Below, piece after piece: positions 1 through 14,273 of a stretch of DNA of 64,000 nt. Made by a program: the position numbers and the translations under genes. The DNA is from Metopolophium dirhodum (Eukaryota; Arthropoda; Insecta; Hemiptera; Aphididae), in NCBI RefSeq assembly GCF_019925205.1, contig NC_083564.1, positions 36,680,447 through 36,744,446 on the forward strand, given 5' to 3'. Positions within the stretch are counted from its first letter, which is position 1. Every line of letters starts with the position of its first letter. The notes beneath the pieces were generated by a model. That model searched no databases. It had not been told where the DNA came from and saw only the letters and a list, made by a program, of their open reading frames with translations.

Positions 1-2399
1 TTTTAATGAAAAAATGGATGCGATTGACTACGGAAGAGGTTCTCTCTACGATGTATTGTCATATTATACACGTAGAATAGACAAAAGTTGTTTTCAGTAA
101 AAATAAAAACAAACGCGGCGTGGCGTTGAAGCAGAGGTCAGCGGTTGTTTTGGGCGTGCACTATGAAACGCATAAATAATATCGGCCCGTACACCTCGTT
201 ATAATTAAATGGGCCGAGATAACGAAAACCACTATAGCCACGATGTGATACCAACGCCGTCAAGCCGGGTGCGTATAATTTATAGTTTTATACTAAAAAA
301 AAATAGTAATAATAGTAATATAGTGAAAAAATTATCGTAAACCAGCAGTGGGTGAGCGCAAGGTGCAATAATTCTCGAACGATTTTCACTTAACGTAATT
401 TTTGACAAGGGAAATTTTTTTTTCAGCTATTATTTATTATAGCAAGCACATGTTATATTAACGTCGGACACGAAAACTGGTTCCTCACTCGGGTGGCAAA
501 AATGACGTCAAAGCCCAAAGTTACGACTGTTTGAGAAGACGCCCACGCGACACCCGCGGTGTCGTCACTCGTCATTACAACAGATTTCTCGGTCATGGCG
601 TACTCGGAGCAAAAGCACTGTGAAATGGGGCGGCAGTCTGAATTCCGCGTGAGATCCTCTCGTTTCGTCACGTCAAACACTCGCTGATTCAGACCGAATC
701 ACAAAAATAATATTATCAACACGACTATTTTATTATTTAATTTTTTTTGTTCTCCACCGCTCACGCCTCTGTGTGCGACAGATTTCGGTATCAAGTATCG
801 TTTTACGGCTTCTTCGGGTGTATACGATTACCATTATAATACAGCATTAACAGCATTATAAACAATAATAACATGTTCGCAAGTCCAATACGACAATTCG
901 CATTAATGTTGACGATAAACAACAGTTAAAACCAAATAATGACAACTAACGAAAGATTATGATTTCGACGAAGACGCTTGTGATACGGTTATAATATTAT
1001 AATATTACGAGTTGCAGCGAGTGTGCATAAATTGGAACAAGGTAAAAAGTGCAGATGTCAGGTCAATTATTATCGTGTAAGTGCGCATTATTGTGACAAT
1101 CGTAAGAGAACAAAACCAAATATTTTCAAGGCGCTGATTATTATTACGGTCCACGCAGAACAATTAAAAGTAGGAAGACATACAATATTAAATGTATCTA
1201 TGTATTTGGTTCGAATACAAGACCTAGTGACATTTTATTATTTCATCACAAGAAGAACAGGAAGAACCGGAATACGGTAAATTGGGGCTAAATATATTAT
1301 GGGTAGAAGAAAATAGATATGTCGATAACAACTCTGTTATCGAAACAACTGAGTTGCTATCGTCACGTAATAAATAAAAACGGAAATAAGAACTAAATTA
1401 GAAACATTATAATATGGGAAATAAACACATTGCATTTATTTTTATAAATAAATACGGTGAATGTTATAGAATACGTTATTCATTATATTATTATATAATA
1501 TGCAATGTGCATAAAATAAATTCTAAAATCCATAAATCATAAACGTAGAGCGTGATAATATAGTACTGATGTCTGATAATATGTAATAATTTAATTTTTC
1601 AACGAGATAATAATAGTTTGCAATTATGATTTAAGTGTTTGTTTGCCTACTACATATAATTATTTAATTAATTTTAATCACTTACGTCATGGAGAAAAAA
1701 CTGACGCTAATCGAATAAACTTTACGGTTTTCTGCGAAACTCGTTCATTCCAAAGAACAGCTGTTTTAGTTCATCGAGAAATTTTATTTCCAAAAATTAT
1801 AATAACAGATAAGCATAATACATCGGAAATACAACTACGAAATTGAACAGTTATTATTATATTGTACCGTTTTTGGATATGATGAATGATAATTTTTTTT
1901 AACATCTACGATTAAAGCTATTTATTTTTGTTGACATCACTGAACGTGAATTTATACACACCTACTATGATAGTTTACGATCATCATCATCGTTGTTCAA
2001 ATATGAAATATTATTCGATAACAATATAACTCGTTAAAATCGCTTCTGACGTTCTAACAATGATATCGCAACCTATGAAAGATGGTAAAATTACAAAAAT
2101 AATAATTATCACGACTTAAACCATCTAAATGTTTCCAATTGACATTTATTTTAAGCAATTGTGTAATAATTAATAACCAAAATAAATAACGCCTATCACG
2201 ACCAACAACCATCGGTTATCGCACACTAACACAGAAGTCTTCAATACGCATTTACGAGTAAATAAACACCACGTCAACTAATCAAATCTAAGAAACAATA
2301 CCTAAATTTAAGAAAAATAAATCGTACATCGTGTGGGGCTTTTACGCGTAATATTAATTTGGCAGAAGACAAACACACACGACTCGTCAACGTACCTTT
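1..2399. other. AT-rich non-coding DNA
   Basis: No supported gene. Contains a GC-richer patch at 453-690 with a CRE palindrome and a minus-strand open frame starting at GTG (FDVTKREDLTRNSDC and on, about 75 codons), left uncalled for lack of borders. The rest is AT-rich, with short chance frames. Confidence 0.6.
503..510. promoter_or_regulatory. CRE-like palindrome TGACGTCA
   Basis: Perfect 8-bp cAMP-response-element palindrome in a GC-richer patch (453-690) that is also free of stops on the minus strand. Other CRE half sites (CGTCA) lie nearby at 572 and 666. Function inferred only. Confidence 0.25.
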
Positions 2400-2610
2400 T
2401 AATACGAAATTTGTTTCCGCTTCCGAATACCATGATTGCTATTCGACTGCGTCGTTTTCAAAGGCTTGGATGTTGACCAGACCCTAATCGCCGAGCACAC
2501 ATTACGCACAGACAAGCGCGCGAGATACTTCCACACCACTCGCACCGTTCGATTTTAAAAAGCACGACCGACAACCGGTTAGATACAGCGAGGGATTAAA
2601 AACTATAAAA

Positions 2611-2637
2611 CGAAACGAAACGAAACGAAACGAAACG
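2611..2637. repeat. (CGAAA)5 tandem repeat
   Basis: Five perfect copies of CGAAA followed by CG, inside the CpG-rich island. Confidence 0.9.
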
Positions 2638-2824
2638 TATACGTAACGAAAACGGGCGCACGCACTCACTACCGGTACCGCAGTCGGACGACGACTGAAT
2701 TCTGAAACAGTAAACACTGATCGCCGAGCTCTGCTGCCGCCCGCCCGCACCACTCGCTCCACCGTCCGGGACCCCGCCACGCCGTTGGCGTCGCGATCGT
2801 AGTAAGTTCAGCGCGCGCACTGCC

Positions 2825-2910
2825 GTAGTATATAGTTGTAGTAGTAAAGTAGTAATAGTAGTAATAGTAGTAAACAGTGGTAGTAATAGTAGTAGAAGTA
2901 GTAGTGAGTA
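2825..2910. repeat. (GTA/TAA) imperfect trinucleotide array
   Basis: Run of GTAGTA and GTAATA units, interrupted by AAC, GAA and TGG, directly after the CpG-rich island. Confidence 0.85.
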
Positions 2911-3272
2911 TAGCGTTTGTAGTCTGTAACCAGTTGTTGTGTTGTTTCGACAGCCAACTTACACAACAGCGGGATACGCGGGATAGACGAAAAGGACAAG
3001 CGCGACAGACGATAATGCGACCAATCCTAGTTCCTATAGATGGACGAGTTCACGAAAAGGATAATACACGCGGGGGCGAGGGGCGCGGGTGGCTTACGCC
3101 TTTTTTGTAATCGGTTGTATACACCGAAAACCGTTTCCATTTACTATAATATAACGCGCGTAGAGCCCCTCTTGTACGTGACTTTTCTTACGTTTTTTTT
3201 CTATAATTCATAATATTATATTTATAATAATAATTAATTCCGTCCTCCGCACGGTCGAATAGTATGTAATAT

Positions 3273-3274
<2 letters not shown>

Positions 3275-3308
<34 letters not shown>
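3275..3308. repeat. (AT)17 microsatellite
   Basis: Perfect AT dinucleotide array, 34 bp. Confidence 0.95.
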
Positions 3309-3312
<4 letters not shown>

Positions 3313-6300
3313 CTTGCATACGATGGGCTTATTTCGAAAACGAGCTCAACATCATTTGTATGCGATGCCGAGAAATTAACATAATAATATTACTGATAGA
3401 CTGCACCTGCCGCCCTATATACGCACAAACACCTCGCGACAAAGAAAAAAAACAATACTCTAAACGCGACGGCTTTTTGTGTCGTCTTGGCGATGCGTTT
3501 TTTTTTTCCGAATTCTCCGTACGAACGTCGATAGTGAATTATTATTATATCATGGTTTTTCACTCGTACAAAACGCGGACGTATAGGATATATTGTGTAC
3601 ATATTATTATCGTTTGACACCTTAATAATAACGGCGATTATCTCGTATTAGAATACTCCCTTTCATATTTTGAGTTATAAATAAATATGAACGTCGTCGT
3701 TTTTTTCGCAGCCGAGACTTATGATTTATGATCAGCGGAGAAAGTTATTTTTTGGATATTAATATATGTTTTACAAGAATCGCGAAGTCATAATACACTC
3801 ATATTATATTGTTTATAATGTACGGATATTCGCGAATATGAATAAACAATAATTAGCAAAGTCTGAAATCGTACCGACTTGATAATATAAGCAACGTACA
3901 TAATATTATTAGTATTCAAATAACGCAAATAGTATAAATCAGGTTTTCAAACAATCGCCCAAATAAACTTAAGATTCAAGAGAGTCGATTTAAATTATTT
4001 TATTTTATCACGCAATTATTATAATATATCAATTAAATTTTGCATTTAAAGGTAATTGGGTAATACGATACGAGAGCGACGTCTGGATTACGTTAGTAAC
4101 GACGGCCGCAATGAAACGATCAACAAGTATTATTCTAACGGTTACTTCAAATATACTAAAACGCTATATAATTATTAGCCGTGAACGGTGAACTTGGTTT
4201 CATATTATTATTAGATTTAGATTACTTGCACAGTTGCAAGCAGTTAAAATAGGTAATTTGACAGAAATAAAATACAAAACTATAATCGCAAAAAGTTTTT
4301 TTGTTTAAAATGATTCGATAAATATCACGGGCTTTATTATAATAATAAGTATAGGTAATTATTATTGTAGTAATGCAATACAAATTAAAAGTAGTAATAA
4401 ATAGTATTATTGGTAGTTAGTAGATACATAACAAAACGTGTAGTGTAAAACTGAATTTTTTATGAATTTTATTTTATAAATAAATCCCGGAAGATTATGG
4501 TAATAATTAAATCAATAATTATTTATGAGTAATATATTATCGTATTACGTATACAACATAATAAAAATAACCTTCTATACACGCGTTACGTTTATTTAAA
4601 AACGTTTAAAAAAAGAAGGTTATTTAACATAATAAAATCCAATCACCGTAATTATCTATATGTATACGCGTTGCTTAATTAAGAGCCGTTTGTACAAAAG
4701 TAGACATTCCACATATTTCTGTGCACCTAACCTTCTACCTAAACACATTTTTATACATGGTGGTTCGGTTTTCGTTGGACGGTTTTCTATATACTTGAGC
4801 GTTAGTGTTTATAACTAGGTTTCGTAGAAAATATACTTAATATTTAATGACACGATTAAATGAAAGAAAACTGGTACCTATATACACCTAACCAACAGAC
4901 GTTTGAGCGATTTGACGGTCTGAAGTCGACCCGAAGATTGTTGTCAAATATATATACGGATTTTTATAAAGATACAGTTTATATACATTTTTTGTCGTGA
5001 AATTTAAAAAATCCTAACTGCTTACCACTTCCCCACCATCCACACCGCATAGACGACGCTTATCTCCAAACGGTATGTACAATATATATAAATATGTGTT
5101 ACGATAATATGCAAAAGTATTATGTGTTAATGTGTTACTAAAAGACGAAACTTTCAAATTCGCCTTACTACTCGAAAGACCGTACATTAACGTGCTAATC
5201 ACTCAATCACCACACGTCCACATCACTATAATATAGGTGGTTTTCACAAACGTTACCAGTATACAATATAATTGACTCGCAAGTACATAGGTATACATGT
5301 TAATTAATAATTGCCCCAGACAGAAAATGTTTGACTAAAAATATTATTATAACATTATAATAATATTATTCGTGATTATAATATTATTATTATTATTACC
5401 AACTTATATATTGTATATTATATTCTTATGTGCGAATGTGCGATGTACGAGTTTCAATTATTCATGTTGTTTTGTCGGAATCAAACTCCACAACATGTCG
5501 GGAGAATGAAATCATGACGGTAGGTCATAATAACATCATTGTTTCAAAAACTTGCAGTGAGGAATATACCCTTGAATAACACATAAGCTGGCCGCGTACC
5601 TATGTGTTTACAGGTAAAAGCAGGGTTCGTTTTGTGTACGAAGAAAACGAAAACGTTTCGAGTCGGTTAAGTGCGGAGAAAGTGCTGCAGGTACGTGCAG
5701 CTATAATATGGGTACCACCAATAATAATAATAAATGAAATTATTTGACGGTCAAAAACGTAATCACGCAATGCCCTCAAGTCACATCATACACACATATT
5801 ATAATATAATAATAAACATATAATATAATAATATAATATGTAACGTAACGCGTACTCTACATACATAGATTATAATATTATCCTGCAGTATAGGTACCTA
5901 TATAATATATAGGCAGTAGGCACATATCGTTATTTTATATATATATAGAGAGAGAAATAGAATCTTCGGACATAATCTACTGTGCTACCACTACATTACT
6001 ACTAATACTACCTATACCTATATTATGCTATTACTATTTACTACTACAAGCTGTTTCACTCCGTACGGAAGGGTATATATAAGGCTGCGGCGACGATCGA
6101 CGACCGTGATGTACACAGATATTATTTTATATAGGTGTCTATACAGCAGCCGACCACAGGAGTACGCGCGTAATAATTCATATTAATGACCGTTCGACCG
6201 CTGACGTTATTATTGCATGCTCCTTCTCTACGCGCGCGAGTGTATAATATTATTATTATAATATACACAACAATAATAATGATAATAATCTGTGCGCGGC

Positions 6301-6991
6301 TATATTATGTGTATGAATGTGTATAGGTACTGACGACTCCGGAGACCTGCAGATAGACATAATTATTATATAGCTGCGCAGTGCGGGATCGGAGAAAAAA
6401 AATATAGTACAATGATTAATAGTGTGGATCGAAATCGTATTTTTTTTTACATAATATATATATAAGGTATTTAAATATAATTGAAAACGTTATTTTCTCG
6501 ATTAATGTACACTATTATATTATATCGCCGCGTCGGTTCGCTTTTATAATAAATGACACGTTGATTGGGTCGACCATATAATATTATAATTTTACGGTTT
6601 GTTTAATTTTCGGCTGGTGTCATCGTTGTATACCGTCAGATTGTAAATATTGCACTACATACATATAGATTTAAATCTGATGCAATGTTGCATGAATGTT
6701 GGAAATCGAGGCAGGGCGGTATACCTTACGCTGTCGTTTGGTCCGATCTTCAGGTAAACTGTTGTACATAAATCCATAATATATGATCATTAATTAAAAT
6801 ATATACATTATTTAAGTATATTTTTAGTCGATGATATAATAATAATAATATGCACGCATATGCGCATGTCGTCACGCCGAAGGACGGGCGCGCGTTAAAA
6901 ACCAACTTTGTTTTCAAGCACCATAGGTCACAACCGGTTTGTCTACGAATACGATACCTATATACTTCATGCACGGATGTATAATATTATA

Positions 6992-7023
6992 CGGTAACCG
7001 TATTATATATAATATGGTTACCG
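6992..7023. repeat. Short inverted repeat
   Basis: CGGTAACCGTATTA and TAATATGGTTACCG flank a 4-bp centre, with one mismatch in 14. It would form a compact AT-rich hairpin. Confidence 0.7.
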
Positions 7024-10000
7024 CAAGTTCAAAAGGTTTGCGCGAGCATGCTCTCAAAGTCTAAACCACTCATGCGGTGAATCGAGGAAAAAGAAAAAAA
7101 TGTGACACCAAAATGAAGCGTGTGCTTAACTATACTGGCTATAGATACTCGTATAATAAATGGAAAATAGAAAGATAACGTAAAAAGACGCGAATACGAC
7201 ACACGAGGTTATTTAACGCCTGAGGAAAAATAATATCGCGTGCAGAACGAGATGTCATCACTGCAAATATTCTAAATATTATATTGAATATTGGTATAGG
7301 TGTAGGTATACTATAATATGGGTATAGTGATCGTAAGTGTCTCATGAGGATGGTACCCACTCTTAATTTGTAATGTGAATATTTCAGGGTTTATGCGAAT
7401 GCATACCTACTGTAGAAGCTGTGATAATAATGTCTAAAATCTCTAAATATTCATAGAAAAATAGAGGATCCTTCAAATTTTCTTTTCAAAAGTGTGTAAA
7501 TATACAACAAAAAAATACCGGGATAATCAACAACAACTTGAGTATATTATCATACAAATCATACGAAGACATAGAGTCAGCATCTCACCGGGGCGTAATA
7601 TTATAATATGGCATACAGACGTTTATAATAATATGAAGCCATATATAACAGTTGTAAGTAACACTACTTACTACCTACATGCCACATAAAAGTACAATAA
7701 TATAATAATATATGTATTTATATATTATATAACAGGAGTTTTCACACGTGGTTTTTATGCTAATGACGACAACGATGACACCAGACACACACTACAGCAA
7801 TGCAGTCGTCAGTCAATGCACACGCACGTTTTATTATACACACATTATGTAAAGGCACACTCCACAGGTTGGCGTTGTGTGTATAGTTAATAAACGACTT
7901 TATACAATGTATTATAATAAGTATACGCGAGCGCGTACGTATAAGTGGAAAAATGTTGGAGAGGCGGCGTGGGAGTATATAAAATATTAAAGTCATACAT
8001 CATATAATATCATTGCGACGGCGACGGTGATGAATCGTCGTCATATTATGCGGGCGGGTGTACATAATATTATATATATATTAAAATGTATAATGAAGAC
8101 GGAATAACGCGGGCCACAAACGGCTGCTGCAGCTGTACACAAGTGTGTTACATTATATTCAATTATATTATTATATTGAACTGCCTACAAGTACCTCCTA
8201 TAAGTAGATATTATTATTACATGTAGGCGTGCTGAATGACCGGCGCTGTGACTTCGTCCTACAAACGCCCGACCCTCCCCCGCCACATCATCGTCGTCGT
8301 CTATTGATCCGAGTCCATAGGCGGACCCTTAGCCATATAAGGGTGGGAAAAGGGGCGACATTTCCACCCGTATCAACACATGAACTAACCACCTCCCCTC
8401 ACCGGTAATTGTATCGACTTTCAGTCAACAAAATGTATACAGGCATAAAATACAAAACACGTCCACCAATAAGGGATGCTAAAATGTTTAAAAGTTATAT
8501 GCAACAAAAGACCCTGTGCGCCAGTTCAAACCTTTCGTTAAAAACACGGTATCATACAACAGGATGTTTAATTTTTTTCATGACCGGTGATAAATCTGCG
8601 TGAGCACTGCAGCCAGTCAGTGTGCTAAAAAAAACACAGTAAGTATCTATAGTGAAAAATCACAATACAACGGTATAAACGGTTTCGGGGTATAGCCGCA
8701 AAATTTGCATCATGCGCGTAACTTCTATAAAATAATATACTGGGTATAATGCTATAAAATTGTTCATTGTCTGCTGCGCCATCTTATCAAATAGAATATA
8801 TAAAAAACTCAAAGTCGTATAATAACCGTTTTTGCGATAAACGCGCGCGTAACAGGCAGCGGAATACGTTTTTATAGACTTTGCAGAAGCTATATTATAC
8901 AATATCATAATAATATATTACATTGCATTATGCCGATTACGTCTAATCAATCGGAAACGATAAAAAGTTCCAGCGGATGACGTGTTCTTTGTTCTTATAT
9001 ATTATATATATCGAGTACATCATGTAATATAATACGAGCTTCAGAATCGTAAAAACACAAACAAATTTAAAAAAAATCGTTTTTTTCTGAGACGACTCCG
9101 TTGCATAGCGCAGCTCAGGCGGTAGACACGTGAGCACGGAAACGGTCGTACAAATCCATGCAAATCACATGCTAAATATTGGTAAAGAAAAATTTGGAAA
9201 ATTAGTATAATGGGTGGGGCTGGGGAAATGCACGTTACGTGAGTGGCATTATATAGTATACGATCGGAAAATCTATCGTCTGGTCGTTTTATACTTTTAT
9301 ATATTGTTATACCAGATGATATGCACACGTGTGCGTCCTAAGTTTCTTACGGATTATTTAATTTGACTAACACTCGCATCATGTATTGAAATGTGATAAG
9401 GGCGTGTGGATCGGATGCCGCGCGTTTGTACGATGACGAATGGCTGGTATTATAATATTATCCTCACAGTAAACGTTAAATAATTAACATGTAAGTCGGT
9501 CGATTAATAACTGGTATCGTAAGAACGACACGGTGCCATGTTATTAATATGTATAATATAGGTAACAATGGTGTCGAGACGAGTTCTTCCCCGCGAGACC
9601 GAAAACGGCGAACATTGAGAAATTCTTGTTTAACATAAAATACGCGATAAAAATATATATATTGAACATGTTGAGTCATTGTCCGCGTGATAACCGGCTG
9701 CGGGGCAGGTATGTTACCCCCAAAACACTACGCGTTTACAACTCTATTTTAATGTTATAATATTGTATAGGTACGAATATTATACGTTTATAATATAGCG
9801 GCGACGGTACGTTTAAAATAGCTCGAGATGAAACAAAATTCATAATGAAATGGGTGTGAAAGCTCGGTCTTAAATATATTTTACTATAATAAATATTCTA
9901 CATGTCTGTACATTTTGTTTAACAAATCTCTTCTTCCCAACTCCCCACGACTAGCCCAAAAAAAATTGTTTGTAGCTACGTATAATATAGTATAATAATA

Positions 10001-10706
10001 TACTGATCATGAATTTTTTTTCAGTCTCACTGATGTAGAAGTGTTGTAGTCCTTTATAGAGAATTTAACATAAAATTATTGTATACGTGTTGTAGTGACA
10101 AGAACTTATTATGTTGCGGGAAGGTCCGCGACAATCTGTGTGAAGACGAAAAGACTATGCGAGTTCGGCCGCGGCGGATATAGACGAAATCCCGTTATAA
10201 TGCATATTCCGGGGGCTGAGATGAAAAAGTGTAAAAAAAAAAAAATGAAGTCTTTCCGGTAGAATAATATGCGCCTACGCGTTGTTCACGTTTGCGTGGT
10301 GTAATAATAATATACAGACGATATCCATCGAAACGCGTCTCAGGCGCATTCGACTGTCGCGCCGAACACGAGCGGAATCGTGTCGGAAACTGAGCTAACA
10401 CACTTTTTTCCTGATCGTCACTGTATATAATATAATATTATTAATATTCAGTCTTATCGTCGTCGGTCGTGCGATGGAGACGAAGAAAACGACGACGAGG
10501 ACGGTTTAACATTATATAGGTAGGTACATAATATATAATATAATATTATTATGTATATAATGTTATGATGGTGGTACAGCAGAAGACGTGCTCCAATTAT
10601 TATTGCGGCGTGACCTTTTTTTATTTTCTATCTTAATTCAAAAAATATCAAACACAATACTAGTTATATTGACATGCAGTTGAGCAACAACGCCTATATA
10701 TTTACA

Positions 10707-11089
10707 TACAGGGTGATTTATCAAACACACTCGCCCCCACATTGTATTTTTTAAGTTGGTCTAGTTACATTCTTATAATATAGTTAAGGATGTTCTTTAG
10801 CGATATATACCTACTTATTTTTACCAAATTAGAATCACCTCTTTTTCAATATATTGTTTATCAGATGATTTATTTTGAAAATATTGTGGAATCCTAATTT
10901 GAACAAAAAGTTTTTGAGTTATTTAACTTTGTGACAACCTTGCACCAAGGATAATATTGGTTCACGATGATAATGGGTTTGGAAGATATGGGGTTTATAA
11001 TTACTTATTGGAAAATTATAATATTTATCAATTAACATAATATTGAAATAAAAATAATTAAGGGAATGCTTGCGGTAAATCACCCTGTA
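10707..11089. mobile_element. MITE with 12-bp TIRs and TA target duplication
   Basis: Element 10709-11087 (379 bp) starts CAGGGTGATTTA and ends with the exact reverse complement TAAATCACCCTG. It is flanked on both sides by the dinucleotide TA (10707-10708, 11088-11089), the target of Tc1/mariner-type transposases. The interior is AT-rich with no transposase frame, so it is non-autonomous. Beyond the 12-bp ends the arms are not inverted copies. A diverged relative appears at 27044-27325. Confidence 0.75.
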
Positions 11090-11682
11090 AACATTTATGG
11101 CATACTTTTACGACATATAACATTATATATATCATATACAAAGTACGAAGTACCTCCTATACGACACACACTATATAGTCGACAAAAGTGTAGGTATTAT
11201 ATACCGATAAAGACTGTTCGAGACGACGACGGCGCCATCGCGTGCGTATAAATAATATATATTTTATGTACACGGATGGTCGCGGGCAGATCTACTTTCT
11301 ATACGCGTGTGTTTGTGCGTGCACATGTATATATAGGTATATTATGTATGTACTAATAATATTATATCGTCGATAATAATATATAATAATGCTGCGAGTG
11401 CAAATCCAGTTCCGATAGACGTTACGTGAAGTCGCAATATTGCTTCCACTATGACGGCGCGGCGGTTGCCACGCTACCCCATCTCCTCCCCTCCTTGCAG
11501 AAGCCGCCCACACCGATCGCGCTTGTTTATATTGTATTATAGTAAAAAACGTAGTCTTGTTCTTCGAATAAAAAATACAAATGCAGCGTATTATACCGGC
11601 GGCGGTGACGTTACGAGTTTGTCTTCTATATAGAGATGATACGACCGGGAAAGTGTAATTATATTATATGCATGAAAGCGCG

Positions 11683-11711
11683 TAATAATAATAATAATAA
11701 TAATAATAATA
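11683..11711. repeat. (TAA)n microsatellite
   Basis: Perfect TAA trinucleotide run of about nine units. Confidence 0.9.
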
Positions 11712-12535
11712 CAGACGACCGTCCTAGTATTTATGTGTAATAGAATTATTGATGATTTCAACGCGACGGTGTATCGAAAATCGGAAACCGCCGACAGGTG
11801 TGTTTTGAAAATTCGACTGTGGCCCGAGATCAGTTATTACATGTCTTGTAACGTCACATGTTCGACGTGATGTTTTATTATTTTATAAGTATATATATAT
11901 TGGTCCAATGTCGGTCTGTAGGTCTGTTGACAATATTTCGGTTAAAGTCTCGACGCGCACAATCGTGTCGCGTGTACAATAAAATGATGCCAAACGTGGG
12001 CGTGAGCCGTGCGCGGCTGAGAGATATAATATTATTATTATTATTATTGTCCGCACGGCATCTCCTCTACACAACGATTTTAATATTATTTTACACATCC
12101 ACCCGCCGCTTTCCACACACATACGTATTTAAAACATTTATACACAATCAGTACACGCGGGTATATACAATATGATACAGGCAGCTGTGAGTTGTGACAC
12201 TCTCACTCGGTTCGCGACACTTTCACCCTTTTTGTTGTTGGTGTACATTATATTATATTATACACACACACATGAGAGCGCGTTATCCATTATACGCACA
12301 AATAAAATAGGTACCTATAATAAAGTACCTGTACCTATCTTTATGTATAAACGTTGCAATAATAATGGGTCGTCGGGCGGCGAGTCACTGCGGAGATGTA
12401 ATCCTTACGCGACCGCCGAAGGATATATTATAAATATGTAAGTGTTAAATAGAATAAGAAGAAGAAAATATAATAAACTGAGATAATGAAAAAAAATAAA
12501 AAGCAATTTACCAACTGTTAGTGAGGCGCGTATCA

Positions 12536-12537
<2 letters not shown>

Positions 12538-12575
<38 letters not shown>
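12538..12575. repeat. (TA)19 microsatellite
   Basis: Perfect TA array running into TAATATTATAATA. Confidence 0.95.
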
Positions 12576-12581
<6 letters not shown>

Positions 12582-14273
12582 TAATACACGCGCTCGTTGT
12601 GAAATTCGATACTTGGTTCATTGTGCCCATTTAATTGAATTTGTCCGGATCGAAATTAAACACAAAAACTTGCGCACTCGCAAACCTCTCGTACACGAGC
12701 ATGGACGTGACAATGGCTACTTTTCCACGAATACACACAGATCGAGCTGATAACGACGCGGCGCCGCCGTAATCTATTGTCGCAAACTCGCAACGACACT
12801 ATACATACATACATTATGATATAATATATATATACAATGTTTAAGTATATATCTCCGACATCCGTAGTATAAACCTTAGTCGATTATAAATAGGTTTCAA
12901 AATATAAATAGGTAGAATTCGTCGTCGTATAAAATTATCCGCGGCACTTTCCACTTTCCGTTTTTTTTTCTTTTCTTCTAGAACTCGCTCTAGATCGATC
13001 CCTACGATACGCGCGCGCGCGGGTATACACACGAAAATCGTCAGTCTCACATACTAGGTACTTATACCTATTTATAACAATGATACTGTCCATTATCTTA
13101 CATTATACTGCGGCAGTCGTGGCGACGTGGCTTCGTGCCTTCGTTATAAATACTGTTATGTAGCCATATTATTATGGTGTACAGTATTCTCAGGACAACA
13201 CAGAAGAAACTCCGATATCTGTGTACCAGCATAATATCATAATATTATGGCGACAAAAATCGGAACTGAAAGCGCGAATCTATTACAGGAGGAGTGAGCC
13301 TTTTAGTAGTGGATAGTGGAGACCGAGGCAAGTTGGCTAACAAAGGGTTCGACACACATCAATTAAAATGTATGTTCTATATACGTGATATAATATTATA
13401 ATCATTATTCATTATTCATCTTACCTAACCTTTATACTTTTATACATGCTTAGATTTGTTTAAAAAAGTAATCGTTATATCTAATAAAATGATTTATATA
13501 TTATGTCTTATATGTGTCTGTCAGCAAAGTATTTAATTATATTATAAGTTATAAATAATAAATATTGTAGGGTTATAGTGGACACAAAATTAATTTTTAA
13601 ACTTTTATTTTCGCACCAATTTTAGGTAACCATTATTGTGTACCTACAATTAAGTATAGCTTACACGTTTATATAAGTGCATTTGACAAATTATAAAACA
13701 GAAACAAGAGCGGGAAAAAAAACAAGACATGAAAGTCTGACACTCCCGCGCCGCGTGTACATGCAAATACAATATAACGTACGACGTGCGCGTCATGAGC
13801 GCGGTAATCCGATACGTCGTTTTCGTTGTTCGGACCCGAACGGAACACGTCGTCTTGGACACGCGACGACTATCACTTTCTAGTTTTTTGACATTGAGCC
13901 TAACCCTCGCGAGCACGTCACCCGGTGCTTTCGTTTAGCCGCGTTACTCTGCTACTAATGAGGGCCCACGCGTCCACCGACGTCCGCTTTTTCGCGTACC
14001 TAATGTATATAATAAAATATATATCGTTATTGTGTTGGGGATAATGTATTACTTACGTACACCGCCGCCGACCGTACACACATTGTAGTATTGTACCAAT
14101 AGTGAGCTGTCGTTTGGTTATCGTATCGCAGACGAGATCGATATACGCGATCGACAGCCGGTATACATTGGAGTACCAACAGTGACATGCATTCGACATT
14201 CCGCGGCGTCATCACTCGCGCGGAGAGATATCGCGCTTTTCCCCTCGATTTCGATTTTCTTTATTTTCGTTTA

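Larger units (their letters stand above)
2400..3120. promoter_or_regulatory. CpG-rich island, promoter-like
   Basis: About 700 bp with dense CG dinucleotides and a (CGAAA)n array inside otherwise AT-rich DNA. It includes GC blocks such as GCCGCCCGCCCGCACC, a donor-like GTA/GTAAGT on the plus strand near 2799, and a donor-like GGTA/GTGAGT on the minus strand near 2670. Frames open here on both strands, so GC content explains them. It may be the promoter or 5' exon of an unidentified transcript. Confidence 0.25.
3121..10706. other. AT-rich non-coding DNA with microsatellites
   Basis: Dominated by TAATATTATA palindromes, ATT runs (e.g. 5376-5398) and TACCTA motifs. Small GC-richer islands at 3390-3560, 5600-5700, 6060-6240 and 8220-8300. 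No convincing exon. No coiled-coil exon of the ASD2 type was seen on the minus strand. Confidence 0.6.
11090..14273. other. AT-rich non-coding DNA
   Basis: TAA and TA microsatellites and GC-richer islands near 12000-12420 and 13720-14010. A strong-looking plus-strand acceptor (T-rich tract then TTCTAG) near 12980 is followed by early stops, so no exon is called. Confidence 0.55.

Noticed and set aside
700..830. Minus-strand string RGVSGGEQKKL, like an ABC-transporter signature
   Set aside because: Only about ten residues match, the frame runs into hydrophobic AT-driven residues and a stop, and no Walker motifs or other ABC exons are near.
6075..6085. TATATAAG box before a GC-rich stretch
   Set aside because: TATA strings are everywhere in this DNA and no initiator or exon follows at the right spacing.
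8409..8603. 64-codon plus-strand ORF after a CTTTCAG acceptor
   Set aside because: Composition is plausible, but there is no donor, domain or partner exon; probably chance.
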